From positions 1 to 64,000 of the forward strand of contig NZ_FQZS01000018.1 in assembly GCF_900142105.1 (NCBI RefSeq): a stretch of 64,000 nt of DNA, written 5' to 3'. The notes below the pieces were generated by a model. It was not told where the DNA came from and did not search any database. It worked only from the letters and a program-made list of their open reading frames with translations. The DNA is from Lutispora thermophila DSM 19022. GTDB lineage: Bacteria; Bacillota; Clostridia; Lutisporales; Lutisporaceae. The position numbers and the translations under genes are program-made. Within the stretch, counting starts at the first letter, position 1. Each line of letters starts with the position of its first letter. Below are positions 50,832 through 60,148 of the stretch, piece after piece.

Positions 50832-51947
50832 TTAATTATAATTTGTCACATCAGAGCTTCCATTAAGTTTTATTTTAGGGATGACTTTTAACTGCACATT
50901 ATCCAGGAAGTCTTCATTTGCAACTAATTCTGGATATTTTCTTTCTATTTCTAATTTAAGGTTCAATATATCAACTCCCATATCCTTGTATTTTTTGAAG
51001 AGTTTTGTGCATTCACTTACTACATTTTTTGAAATTTCTTCTACTAAATATTCTCTTATTTCTTTATTTTCCAGATCAATAGGCCCTTCGGTCATCGAAA
51101 ATACAGTCTTTATGTTTGGTGTCTTTATAACATGTATGGTTTGCCCATCATAATAAATATTGCTTTTGGTCTTTGTTCTCAAGATCTCCAATGTTACTGA
51201 TTTGCCAGGTATTGATGGGTGTGGAATGGGGTAGAACCCTCTAAACTTAAGATCTTTGATGATGCTATAGGCTCTGCCTTCATCAAGGGTTAGTTCTCCT
51301 ATCATTTTGTCATCATTGATTACAGCAAGGCTATTTATGCCTATTTCTTTAACTTTAGGGCCTTGCACTAGATAAACCTTGTTGATAATATTTACTTTGC
51401 TTCCCATGTCCTTTCTTGCCATATATTCGCCGAATGTTAAATTAATGGTCGCAGCTGTGGCAGATTTGTTCATCATAAGGCTGTTGAGAAATATTCCCAC
51501 AAAGGGGTCTTCCTTTGTTTCAACATTCAGCAATTCCTCTATGTCACCATCGTATATAAATATGTACTGCCTGAATAAAAATTCCTGATCACGAAATAGC
51601 ATATCAATAAATTCATCCATGCCCTTTCTTGCAGCCCTTTCACTGATGAGTATGGCTTTGTTGTGCATATAATTTACCTTATATCGTGAACTAAGGTTTA
51701 TTTTTCTTATGGCTTCAAAAAGGGTTTCTCCTTCCTTTTTGAATATTATTGACTTTTCTTTTCCTTCCTTCTGCCCTTCTGTCCTGGAAGCAACAAAAGC
51801 CTCTACAAATACAACTATATTGTTGTTTTCATTTATATCTACTCCCAAGGCGGTAGCAAAATACTCCTGATTTATTTCTTTATAATTGTAACAGCTAGTG
51901 AGCATAAAAATACAGGCTAATATGAGGCAAATCATCTTTATTTTCAA
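50832..51947 (-). CDS. gerAC: Spore germinant receptor C subunit (Ger(x)C family lipoprotein)
   Basis: 371 residues. Lipoprotein signal with lipobox LTSC (ICLILACIFMLTSCYNYKEI). Domain parts KSIIFKKEGETLFEAIRKIN, SERAARKGMDEFIDMLFRDQ and the C-terminal KKYKDMGVDILNLKLEIERKYP match the GerAC/GerBC fold. It forms part of the germinant receptor in the inner spore membrane. Start codon ATG overlaps the stop of the GerA gene by four bases, so the two are coupled. Confidence 0.94.
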   Translation of the reverse strand: MKIKMICLILACIFMLTSCYNYKEINQEYFATALGVDINENNNIVVFVEAFVASRTEGQKEGKEKSIIFKKEGETLFEAIRKINLSSRYKVNYMHNKAILISERAARKGMDEFIDMLFRDQEFLFRQYIFIYDGDIEELLNVETKEDPFVGIFLNSLMMNKSATAATINLTFGEYMARKDMGSKVNIINKVYLVQGPKVKEIGINSLAVINDDKMIGELTLDEGRAYSIIKDLKFRGFYPIPHPSIPGKSVTLEILRTKTKSNIYYDGQTIHVIKTPNIKTVFSMTEGPIDLENKEIREYLVEEISKNVVSECTKLFKKYKDMGVDILNLKLEIERKYPELVANEDFLDNVQLKVIPKIKLNGSSDVTNYN

Positions 51948-53347
51948 TTCACATCATCCTCGGCAAAAACATATTGGCTTATTTCAGAAATATCGCTTCT
52001 AAAAATCACATCATTGTATTTAAAGGTTTTCAAAGTTCCTAATGGGTATAAGTATGGATAGCCGCAGCTTGTCAGGCTTGCAATACGGGAAACAAACAGC
52101 ACGAACCCCATATAAAAGCCTGGTAACCCCATAAGCCCTGAAAAAATCAGTATTATCAAATCCCAGTAGAATACTGATATGGATATTTTGGGTGTAAGAA
52201 AGGATGCAATGGATGTGACAGCTACGATTAAAACTGTGATATGGGAGGTAAGCCCCGAGTTGACTGCCGCATCACCCAATATCAAAGCTCCTACAATGCT
52301 CAATGTGGGCCCAATGGGCTGAGGAAGCCTGATTCCACCTTCTCTCAACAGTTGAAAGAAGGTGAGCATCAATACGGTTTCCACTATCAAAGGGAAGGGT
52401 ACACCTGCTCTTGAAGCAGCCATATGAAATATGAATATAAATGGCACAAGGTTAAAGTGATAGGCAAATAAAGCTATATATAATCCCGGCAGCAAAACAG
52501 AAGCCAAAAATGCTCCCCATCTTAAGATGATGCCTAAAGCAGCAGTATATTTGTCCATGGTATAATCATCTGTAACATGGAAGTTTTCCACAAAGAAATA
52601 GGGCATCGTTAAAACCACTGGTGTCCCATCAAGAAACACTGCTATTCTGCCCTCTGCAAGCCTTGAGGCCACTACGTCAGGTCTTTCTGTGTAACCAATT
52701 GTGGCGAAGGTGGTTTTATTCATATAGAGCTCCTCTTCAATGGCTCTTATATAAAATATGTAATCGGCAGTAATTTCATTGATTTTATTCCTCGCTAAAT
52801 TTACCAGCTTTTCAGGAGCGTTGCCTTCTATATATGCTAAAACCGCATGGGTTTTTGATTTTTTTCCTATTTCCATGCTTTCAAATCTCAGATTTGGGTC
52901 CTTTATTCTTCTTTTTACAGCAGAAATATTGTCCTGAAGAACTTCGTTGAAACCTTCTCTTGGACCTCTGATTATGGTATCCGTTGGAGGGGTATCTAGG
53001 CTTCTTCTGTGAAAGCCTGGGGCAGAGCAATAGATGGCCTTGCTGAGAAAATCAAAAATTAGTATGGCGTCACCGGACAGAATATGGAATATAGCTTCAT
53101 CATCGGATTGTATATAGCCAACGGAAGCTGAGGTGATTATCTCTTTGCCAACCATCTTTGAATTTGTGATAGTCTTGTTTTTATTTAAGATAGGCATAAT
53201 CACATACTCGCTTATGAATTTAACATCGCATAAGGTTTCATCATATATTATTTCTACAGTTCCTTCATCTATGGCTATATTTCTGTATCTGATTGAATAA
53301 TTGCTCTTCAGCTTCTGTCTTATCATATCTGCTGATACTAAATCCAT
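51944..53347 (-). CDS. gerAA: Spore germinant receptor A subunit (GerA family)
   Basis: 467 residues. N-terminal ~240 residues cytoplasmic (GDAILIFDFLSKAIYCSAPG, DTPPTDTIIRGPREGFNEVL, which is the signature of GerAA), then the SRLAEGRIAVFLDGTPVVLT segment and five or six helices with HMAASRAGVPFPLIVETVLM and LRLPQPIG-like RLPQPIGPTL. It senses nutrients together with B and C subunits. ATG at 53347 behind TGGGTGAT; the upstream frame to 53404 has no ribosome site. Divergent from the B-subunit gene. Confidence 0.95.
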   Translation of the reverse strand: MDLVSADMIRQKLKSNYSIRYRNIAIDEGTVEIIYDETLCDVKFISEYVIMPILNKNKTITNSKMVGKEIITSASVGYIQSDDEAIFHILSGDAILIFDFLSKAIYCSAPGFHRRSLDTPPTDTIIRGPREGFNEVLQDNISAVKRRIKDPNLRFESMEIGKKSKTHAVLAYIEGNAPEKLVNLARNKINEITADYIFYIRAIEEELYMNKTTFATIGYTERPDVVASRLAEGRIAVFLDGTPVVLTMPYFFVENFHVTDDYTMDKYTAALGIILRWGAFLASVLLPGLYIALFAYHFNLVPFIFIFHMAASRAGVPFPLIVETVLMLTFFQLLREGGIRLPQPIGPTLSIVGALILGDAAVNSGLTSHITVLIVAVTSIASFLTPKISISVFYWDLIILIFSGLMGLPGFYMGFVLFVSRIASLTSCGYPYLYPLGTLKTFKYNDVIFRSDISEISQYVFAEDDVN

Positions 53348-53427
53348 AAATATCACCCAGCATATTTTTTGCATGATATGAAATAATATGCACAAAATAA
53401 ACAATACAAAATTAGGTGAGGTTAAAT

Positions 53428-54528
53428 ATGGATAAGTTAAATTCGAAACACTTTGTTTTTTTTATACTGGCCACTACAATTGTATCTTTAAAAACCTATC
53501 CGGGAATTTTTATGAAAGATGGGGGAAGAGAAAGCTGGATTGCCATATCCATTTCATCAGCCCTTATATATGCCTTTTATATATATATAATAAGCATTTG
53601 CAGGAAGACAGAAGTCTATGATATGAGGGAGATATATGAAAAGGCTGTTGGGAAAAAGTTAGGAAATGCACTAATAGTTCTTTTTATAGCAAATCTGTTT
53701 ATAACTTTGGTAGAGTCTGCCTCTGCTGAGGCCAATTCAATGCATACCAATATGATGATAGAGACACCTACGTGGTATTTGCTGTTGTTTTTTGTATTCC
53801 CGATAATTTATACCATTCGCAAAGAAATCGTGGCCATTACAACTGTCACCATGATTGGGATAGTTCTCATAATGATGGCAGGCATAAACCTTGGGATTCT
53901 TACTGCAAAATATAAGGATCTGAGTTTGCTTTTTCCTGTATTCAGAGAGGGAATAAAACCTGGATTTTTATTATCTATAGTGAAATCCCTTGGGTTGTAT
54001 GGATGCATATCTATCACCATACCTTATCTAGCGAAGGTAGAGAAAACTGAAAAGATCATAAAGCATGTTACTGTAGGACTTGCTATTGTAATCCAAATGG
54101 AAATTGTATCAGTTACAGGTATCATATCCACCTTTGGTCCTCTGTTTGCCAATACTATGGCTTATCCAAAGCTTATTCAGACCCAGCAGGTGAGCTATTT
54201 GAGGTTTCTTGAATTTGGTGAGCTTTATGTAATGCTTCAAATCCTTGGGGGATTTATGCTTAAATACCTTCTATCCTTTTATGCCATGCTTATACTTTTA
54301 AAAGGATTAGGGTTGAAAAGAAAACATCTTATATGGATTACATATATAGGAAGCTTGGCAGTATATCTATCATCCTATTTTCTAGCCGGCAATCTTTTCA
54401 CGCTGTTTGCATTCTTTAATATATATTCCTATTTATGCTTGTTTAACTTTATAATAATTCCCTATATCATATTTACAATATTCTCATTCAAAAATAAGAA
54501 TAGCAAAGAAAATAAACATCCTGTATAA
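53428..54528 (+). CDS. gerAB: Spore germinant receptor B subunit (GerAB/endospore permease)
   Basis: 366 residues, about ten helices, amino-acid permease-like. It begins KLNSKHFVFFILATTIVSLKTYPGIF, contains ESASAEANSMHTNMMIETPTW and keeps the polar residue clusters of GerAB. It is thought to bind the nutrient in the membrane. ATG at 53428 behind AGGTGAGG; the GTG at 53416 is inside no site. It is transcribed away from gerAA with 80 bp between, while receptor genes are more commonly in one operon. Confidence 0.93.
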   Translation: MDKLNSKHFVFFILATTIVSLKTYPGIFMKDGGRESWIAISISSALIYAFYIYIISICRKTEVYDMREIYEKAVGKKLGNALIVLFIANLFITLVESASAEANSMHTNMMIETPTWYLLLFFVFPIIYTIRKEIVAITTVTMIGIVLIMMAGINLGILTAKYKDLSLLFPVFREGIKPGFLLSIVKSLGLYGCISITIPYLAKVEKTEKIIKHVTVGLAIVIQMEIVSVTGIISTFGPLFANTMAYPKLIQTQQVSYLRFLEFGELYVMLQILGGFMLKYLLSFYAMLILLKGLGLKRKHLIWITYIGSLAVYLSSYFLAGNLFTLFAFFNIYSYLCLFNFIIIPYIIFTIFSFKNKNSKENKHPV

Positions 54529-54688
54529 TCTATATCAATATATTATTTGGGAAAAACAACTATTTATTTGGAGGAATTGATTTGTTTTTCTAGAATATAT
54601 AAACTTATTCATATGTTTGTATACAAGTTATACAGTTATTGAAAAAAGTGTCATATGTATGTACATATATTGCGTGGTGAAAGATTAA

Positions 54689-56257
54689 ATGGAAAGAAAA
54701 AAGGAGATTCATCAGTATATCCACAGTCTTGGTATAGGATTTATAATATCAGTTATTCTATACCTAGCATTATTGAAAGTTTGTGTAAAAGTTGTCCATA
54801 GTTTATTGGAAATTGTATGCGCATTCATAGCTGTTGCCATATTCCTGATCGTATGGAATACCATGGATGAGATATCGGATCAAAAACATTTCCTGGGCTT
54901 TGCTATACTGCCCGTTCTTATTTTTAACATATGCCATATATATGTTTTTGCCGTACCTCTTACTTCAGGTATTGATGCTACAGGATTTGTTATAGTGTTT
55001 TCAGTATTGGCACGATTGACGGAAGTTGTGGCATTATACATCATATCCTTGAGACTGCCCATGCTCAATACTAACAAATGGATATGCTTGTTTATTGCTA
55101 CAGTAATACCTTTTGCCATGGTTATGATGATAATTAACTTACCCTTTATATTTCCCGATTTGCTTACAGGACCAATCTTCACATTGGCATATATAGTTGC
55201 GGAAATGGTGGTAATCATTATTGCACTAATGAGTTTTGTCAATTTAAAAGGAAAGATAAACAATTATTCTGAAGAGATATATAGATATCTGTTGACAGCT
55301 CCATTCATAATCGTTGCTGCTCAGATAATGTTTATACTATCTGATGGATCTTTTTCGATAAGTTGGATGTATGAACATGTTTTAAAGATAATATATTACT
55401 ATTACCTGTACAAATCCGTATTTGTCAGTTATGTAAAATATCCTTACAAAATGATGAAGGACAAGAACAAAGAGTTGGAAGAAGCATATCATCAGCTGGA
55501 ATTGAGCAAGCAGGAAGAAGCAAGAAAGCAAAACATAATGCTTCAACAGGAGAAGCTGGCATTGCTAGGGCAAATGGGAGCAGGCATAGTACATGAGACA
55601 AGAAATTATTTATCTACCATAAAGGGAAGTTGCCAGATAATAGAGGTAATTACCAAGGAATCAAATATTTTGAAGCATGTAAGCAAGATCAATAAGAGTG
55701 TAGACCTAATTGATGGCATCATAAGCAAGTTTCTATTCATGTCAAAGCCAAGGGAGACAACCTTTGAGGAAATGTCCATATGCGATTTGGCCCAATCGAT
55801 TGAAAGCCTCATTGTTAGCACGCCTTTTGCAAAGAAGGTAGGCATTATATTTAACAGTACCAAGGAAGAGAGATATTTGCTCTGCGATGAAGGTCAGATA
55901 AATCAAGTTGTCTTGAATTTATGCAAGAATGCTGTGGAAGCCATGGAAGATACAGAATACCCAAGATTGGAAGTAGAAACAGGCTTTGATGAAGATAAGA
56001 ATGAGATGTATATAAAGGTTATTGATAATGGAAAAGGTATGTCTGAAGAGGAACTTAGAAATATAGGCAATGCTTTCTATACAACTAAGAAATCCGGTAC
56101 AGGGCTGGGATTATACTTGTGCAATCAAATTGTAAAAGAACATAAAGGAACGATTGAAGTTGAAAGCGAACCTGGAAAAGGGACAAGCTTTACAGTGTGG
56201 CTGCCCTGCATAGAAGATGAAGATTTACAAGATGAAATCACGAACGATATAATTTAA
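54689..56257 (+). CDS. Membrane histidine kinase with MASE3-like sensor
   Basis: 522 residues. Seven or so helices in the first 250 residues, with LEIVCAFIAVAIFLIVWNT and ILPVLIFNICHIYVF, match MASE3-type sensors. A short coiled coil (KNKELEEAYHQLELSKQEEA) leads to HisKA with VHETRNYLSTIKGSCQII, and HATPase with N box LNLCKNAVEAM and G box KSGTGLGLYLCNQIV. No response regulator is adjacent. Kinases of this sort often feed Spo0A in spore formers. ATG with only a weak ribosome site (GGTGAAAG). Confidence 0.9.
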   Translation: MERKKEIHQYIHSLGIGFIISVILYLALLKVCVKVVHSLLEIVCAFIAVAIFLIVWNTMDEISDQKHFLGFAILPVLIFNICHIYVFAVPLTSGIDATGFVIVFSVLARLTEVVALYIISLRLPMLNTNKWICLFIATVIPFAMVMMIINLPFIFPDLLTGPIFTLAYIVAEMVVIIIALMSFVNLKGKINNYSEEIYRYLLTAPFIIVAAQIMFILSDGSFSISWMYEHVLKIIYYYYLYKSVFVSYVKYPYKMMKDKNKELEEAYHQLELSKQEEARKQNIMLQQEKLALLGQMGAGIVHETRNYLSTIKGSCQIIEVITKESNILKHVSKINKSVDLIDGIISKFLFMSKPRETTFEEMSICDLAQSIESLIVSTPFAKKVGIIFNSTKEERYLLCDEGQINQVVLNLCKNAVEAMEDTEYPRLEVETGFDEDKNEMYIKVIDNGKGMSEEELRNIGNAFYTTKKSGTGLGLYLCNQIVKEHKGTIEVESEPGKGTSFTVWLPCIEDEDLQDEITNDII

Positions 56258-56425
56258 AACAAGAAGTTTGATTGCCCCGACAAAACTATGAATACATTAA
56301 TAATAAAGGCTTATAGCAGCTATCAAATATTCTAATACTAGAATGACAAAAACTATATTTTATAAAATGTTCGGATATAGTATAATGAACTAAAGATTCA
56401 AATTATATAAAAGGAGATGCGGGGC

Positions 56426-57109
56426 ATGAAACTTATTTACACGGGAAAAACAAAAAACGTATATTTATTGGAAGACGGAAACTATTTGTTAAAGTTCAAA
56501 GACGATATGACAGGAGAAAACGGGGTTTTTGATCCGGGTTCAAACACAGTAGGCTTAACTGTAGAGGGAGCGGGAAGAGCAGGACTTAGGCTTACAAAGA
56601 TGTTTTTTGAAATATTGAAGGATAAAGGCATACCCACCCATTATATAGATGCAGATATCGATGCTGCAACTATGACAGTTAAACCGGCCAAATTGTTTGG
56701 AAATGGGCTTGAAGTTATATGCAGATACAGGGCAGTTGGCAGCTTCTTGCGCAGATATGGAAAATATGTAGAAGAAGGTCAACCGCTAGATGCCTTTGTG
56801 GAAGTTACATTGAAGGATGATGCAAGACAGGATCCACCAATTACTGAGGATGCCCTTGACATGCTTGGAATTCTCAGTCATGACGAGTATAAGGTATTGA
56901 AAGAGTTGACAAGAAAGATTGCAGGAATTGTAAAGGAAGAGCTGGCAAAGAAGGGCATGGAGCTTTATGATATAAAGTTTGAGTTCGGAAGAATAGGAGA
57001 AGATAATCAAATAGTTCTCATAGATGAGATTTCCGGGGGCAATATGAGAGCCTTTAAGGACGGGAAACAGGTAGAACCTCTTGAATTGGAGAAACTCATG
57101 TTAGAATAA
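56426..57109 (+). CDS. purC: Phosphoribosylaminoimidazole-succinocarboxamide synthase
   Basis: 227 residues, SAICAR synthetase. It starts KLIYTGKTKNVYLLEDGNYL and contains the ATP-grasp-like core: ICRYRAVGSFLRRYGKYVEE, VEVTLKDDARQDPPI and YDIKFEFGR ... VLIDEISGGNMRAF. It joins CAIR and aspartate with ATP in purine synthesis. ATG at 56426, nine bases behind AAAGGAG; the ATG at 56417 overlaps that site. It stands alone, without other pur genes, and no PurR box or riboswitch was found. Confidence 0.95.
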   Translation: MKLIYTGKTKNVYLLEDGNYLLKFKDDMTGENGVFDPGSNTVGLTVEGAGRAGLRLTKMFFEILKDKGIPTHYIDADIDAATMTVKPAKLFGNGLEVICRYRAVGSFLRRYGKYVEEGQPLDAFVEVTLKDDARQDPPITEDALDMLGILSHDEYKVLKELTRKIAGIVKEELAKKGMELYDIKFEFGRIGEDNQIVLIDEISGGNMRAFKDGKQVEPLELEKLMLE

Positions 57110-57222
57110 TAATTTTCTGTCTTGCTTTGTTATAATTGGCTTAATGATGGAGAATATGATATAATCGAATAAAAGCTCGAAGCTTTATATCACTCGTATA
57201 AATATTTGAAGGAGGAATTTAT

Positions 57223-57798
57223 ATGGGAATAGCTAAGCTGGAAGCTTTTAATCGACATGAGAAAGGTTACAAAGTAAGAAGGGAGAATTTTGTACCGGGT
57301 GTCATCTATGGAAAAGGTATAGGCTCAATACCTGTAAAATTCAAAAAGCAGGATGCTGATAAAGTCATTAAGAACTTTGGAAGCAGAGCTAAATTGACTT
57401 TAGTGTTAGATCAAAAAGAAAACTTCGGGTTTATAAAGGACACCCAGAGCGATATCATGTCTGGAAAGTTGATTCACATGGACATTCAAGTGGTTCATGA
57501 AGAAGAAGAAATAACCCACAATGTGCCTTTGATCTTTAAGGGGACGGATACATTGGTATATAAGAAGCTGATACTCCAAAGTCTTATTGATGAAATTCAG
57601 CTTAAAGGAAAAGCAAAGCTTATACCCGACGCAATTGAGTTTGATGTAAGTGGATATGATCATGTGGATAATATAATGCTCAAGGATATTAAACTGCCTG
57701 AAGGGGTTACATATGTTGGCGCAGATGATACCCCTGTGGCAGTGATTACAGAAATCAAAGAGACAGATGAAGCTGTGCAATCTGAGGAGATAGAATAG
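57223..57798 (+). CDS. ctc: Ribosomal protein L25/TL5/Ctc family
   Basis: 191 residues, the long Ctc/TL5 form. N-terminal 5S-rRNA-binding L25 domain (RHEKGYKVRRENFVPGVIYG ... LIHMDIQVV) and a C-terminal beta-rich TL5 domain (VPLIFKGTDTLVYKKLILQ; EGVTYVGADDTPVAVITE). It binds 5S rRNA in the large subunit and is stress-induced in Bacillus. ATG behind GAAGGAGG. It ends with an acidic tail and is followed by a terminator. Confidence 0.94.
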   Translation: MGIAKLEAFNRHEKGYKVRRENFVPGVIYGKGIGSIPVKFKKQDADKVIKNFGSRAKLTLVLDQKENFGFIKDTQSDIMSGKLIHMDIQVVHEEEEITHNVPLIFKGTDTLVYKKLILQSLIDEIQLKGKAKLIPDAIEFDVSGYDHVDNIMLKDIKLPEGVTYVGADDTPVAVITEIKETDEAVQSEEIE

Positions 57799-57837
57799 AC
57801 AAATGTATTTAATATAATAGATTGTGATATAATATGT

Positions 57838-57865
57838 AAGGGGTTATCTAATAAGATAGCCCCTT
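57838..57865 (+). terminator. Terminator after ctc
   Basis: AAGGGGTTATCT / AGATAGCCCCTT with the loop AATA and one G-U pair, then AATTG. Confidence 0.7.
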
Positions 57866-57956
57866 AATTGTCATATTGAAGGATATGTTTAGATTCTTAT
57901 TTTATCTTTGTTGTGACTAGGGAAATCCAAAAAATTTTGCTGAAAGGAAAGCAATC

Positions 57957-58157
57957 ATGGAAAACAAGTCACCCATATATTATATTATTTATACAATATT
58001 CATTGTGAGCTTTATTCTCATAGCCTTTTTTGGTATAGGTCCTCTACTTTTTGCTGATGGAACAATGGGAGAACGCATATTGACAGCCATCATTGTTTTG
58101 ATTATATATTTTGTGTGGGGATTTATGCTAATGAAGTGGAAGAGACATAATAAATGA
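57957..58157 (+). CDS. Small two-helix membrane protein
   Basis: 66 residues with two membrane helices ([20 protein letters not shown] and [19 protein letters not shown]) and a basic end (KWKRHNK). ATG behind GAAAGGAAAG. Family not recognised. It lies directly before the pseudouridine synthase gene, which starts 21 bases on, and may be cotranscribed with it. Confidence 0.75.
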   Translation: MENKSPIYYIIYTIFIVSFILIAFFGIGPLLFADGTMGERILTAIIVLIIYFVWGFMLMKWKRHNK

Positions 58158-58177
58158 TAGATTTGGAAGGTAATAGG

Positions 58178-58870
58178 ATGAGGATTAATAAGTATATAGC
58201 AGAGAGCGGTTTTTGCTCAAGGAGAGAAGCTGATAAGCTCATAGAAGAAAAAAGGGTTACGGTAAACGGCAAGGTATGTCAACTGGGAACTGTTGTTGAA
58301 CCCGGAGATGTGGTAGCTGTAGATGGTAAACCTATAAAGCCTAAAGGTAAGAAAAAAATATATATAGCTTTAAATAAGCCTGTAGGCATAGAGTGTACCA
58401 CAGATAGGCGAGTAAAGGATAATATTGTGGATTTTGTAGGCCATCCAGAGAGGATTTTTCCCATAGGAAGGCTTGACAAGGATTCGGAAGGGCTTATTAT
58501 AATGACCAACGACGGAGATATAGTCAATAAAATATTAAGATCTGAGAATAATCATGAGAAGGAATACATAGTGGCAGTGAATAAGCCTATAACGGATGAA
58601 TTTGTTAAAGGCATGTCTGAAGGAGTGGAAATCCTGGGAAGAAAAACAAAGCCCTGCAAGGTATATCCGGTAGACAAGAATACATTTCGCATCATATTGA
58701 CCCAGGGTATGAACAGGCAGATAAGAAGAATGTGTGAGGTATTCGGATACAGGGTGATGAAGCTGAAGAGGATTCGCATAATGAATATAAAACTGGGATT
58801 TTTGAAAACAGGTCATTGGAGAAACTTAACTCCTAAAGAGCTGGAAGAGTTAAAGAGACTCCTAAAATGA
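58178..58870 (+). CDS. rluF: 23S rRNA pseudouridine synthase (RluF/RluB type)
   Basis: 230 residues. N-terminal S4 RNA-binding domain ([20 protein letters not shown] ... [11 protein letters not shown]), then the RsuA/RluB catalytic domain with [20 protein letters not shown] (catalytic Asp) and [20 protein letters not shown]. It isomerises uridine in 23S rRNA; F rather than B is the likelier member by motif, but not certain. ATG at 58178 behind GGAAGGTAATAGG, matching the family N-terminus; the ATG at 58154 overlaps the previous stop. Confidence 0.9.
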   Translation: MRINKYIAESGFCSRREADKLIEEKRVTVNGKVCQLGTVVEPGDVVAVDGKPIKPKGKKKIYIALNKPVGIECTTDRRVKDNIVDFVGHPERIFPIGRLDKDSEGLIIMTNDGDIVNKILRSENNHEKEYIVAVNKPITDEFVKGMSEGVEILGRKTKPCKVYPVDKNTFRIILTQGMNRQIRRMCEVFGYRVMKLKRIRIMNIKLGFLKTGHWRNLTPKELEELKRLLK

Positions 58871-58937
58871 GACATGGGGAGGGTTCTCCTTGCCTCACTT
58901 ATAATAGGTATCAATTGCATCTGAAAGGAGGATGTTA

Positions 58938-60128
58938 ATGGAAACAAATGCTGGAAGGGTGGAAAGACTAACTCAGTATGTAAAGGGTGTCTTGGAGAAA
59001 AGAGATGGAACCATGCTTTATAATGAGTACAAGGAAGACCTGGAGAAGGTTACTCCTCAGGAAGCCTTTGAAATATTCTCCAACCAGATTCAAAGAGGTA
59101 TAAAACCCAAGGAAATATTGGAGATATTGGATAAAGTGATACATGTATTCAATAAATCTCTGATTAAATATCAATGGAAAAAGCCAGAAAAAGGTAGTTT
59201 CCTGGATGCGTTGATGAAGGAGAATGAAGCTCTGGAGGAAAAGTTGTCGGCTATAAAGGAGATAATAAAGAAAAAGGATTTCAAGAACAATAAAGATGAT
59301 TTGTTGAAGAGGATCGAAGAGCTTCAGCAGTTTGATGATCATTACCTAAAGAAAGAGAACATACTGTTTCCATACTTAGAGAAGAAGATGAAAAAGTTTG
59401 AGGGTTTGTCCATCATGTGGGCTCTCCATGATGAAGCCAGAGCATCTTTGAAAAAGCTTATATACATACTTAAATCTGAGGAAGCCAGTGAAACTGATTT
59501 CAATGTAGAGATAGGAAATTTGCTTTTCATTTTGTATGGTCTGGTTTATAAAGAAAAATATATATTGTTTCCTTCTGCCATGGAAGTCATTGATGATAAA
59601 GAATGGTACGATATGAAAAAACAAAGTTATGAATATGGATTCCCATTTATTGAAAGACCTCCTATTGAAAAGGATGATATCTGGGAAGAAGAGGACAAAG
59701 TGGTGAAGCAGGGACAGGAATTGGTGATGAAGACGGAAACAGGAGAGATAAGCTTTCAGCAAGCACTGATGATTTTCAATGCCCTCCCTGTAGATTTGAC
59801 ATATGTGGATGAAAACAACAAAGTAAGATTTTTTACAAGGCCAAAGGACAGGATATTCCCCAGATCTCCTGCTGCCATAGGCAGAGACGTGAGGAATTGT
59901 CATCCACCTCAGAGCGTTCATGTGGTGGAGAATATAATCGATGAATTCAGAAAGGGCCATAAGGACTCCGCAACTTTCTGGATACAGATGAAAGAGAGGA
60001 CTATCCTCATACAGTATTTTGCCATGAAGGATTCGGAAGGACAATACAAGGGAGTTCTTGAGGTGAGCCAGGATATAACGGAAATAAAAAAGATAGAAGG
60101 AGAAAAAAGGCTTTTGGAATGGCAGTAA
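58938..60128 (+). CDS. DUF438 / hemerythrin-like / PAS domain protein
   Basis: 396 residues. N-terminal DUF438 (~1-75), hemerythrin-like HHE region (~80-225, with FDDHYLKKENILFPYLEKKM, MWALHDEARA and YKEKYILFPSAM as iron-ligand helices) and a C-terminal PAS domain (ALPVDLTYVDENNKVRFFTR, NCHPPQSVHVVENII). Proteins of this layout are thought to sense oxygen or NO or to handle iron. ATG at 58938 lies six bases behind AAAGGAGG; the ATG at 58932 abuts it. Its 3' end shares a terminator hairpin with the convergent helicase gene. Confidence 0.92.
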   Translation: METNAGRVERLTQYVKGVLEKRDGTMLYNEYKEDLEKVTPQEAFEIFSNQIQRGIKPKEILEILDKVIHVFNKSLIKYQWKKPEKGSFLDALMKENEALEEKLSAIKEIIKKKDFKNNKDDLLKRIEELQQFDDHYLKKENILFPYLEKKMKKFEGLSIMWALHDEARASLKKLIYILKSEEASETDFNVEIGNLLFILYGLVYKEKYILFPSAMEVIDDKEWYDMKKQSYEYGFPFIERPPIEKDDIWEEEDKVVKQGQELVMKTETGEISFQQALMIFNALPVDLTYVDENNKVRFFTRPKDRIFPRSPAAIGRDVRNCHPPQSVHVVENIIDEFRKGHKDSATFWIQMKERTILIQYFAMKDSEGQYKGVLEVSQDITEIKKIEGEKRLLEWQ

Positions 60129-60148
60129 TGCCTAACTCCAAAAGCCTT
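60107..60148. terminator. Shared bidirectional terminator inside both coding ends
   Basis: AAGGCTTTTGGA (60107-60118) / TCCAAAAGCCTT (60137-60148), perfect 12-bp stem. The left arm codes for the last residues of the DUF438 protein, the right arm for the last residues of the helicase. Confidence 0.8.

Noticed and set aside
56350-56425. Purine riboswitch or PurR box before purC
   Set aside because: The short AT-rich leader has no aptamer core or recognisable operator; only a -10-like GTATAAT was seen.
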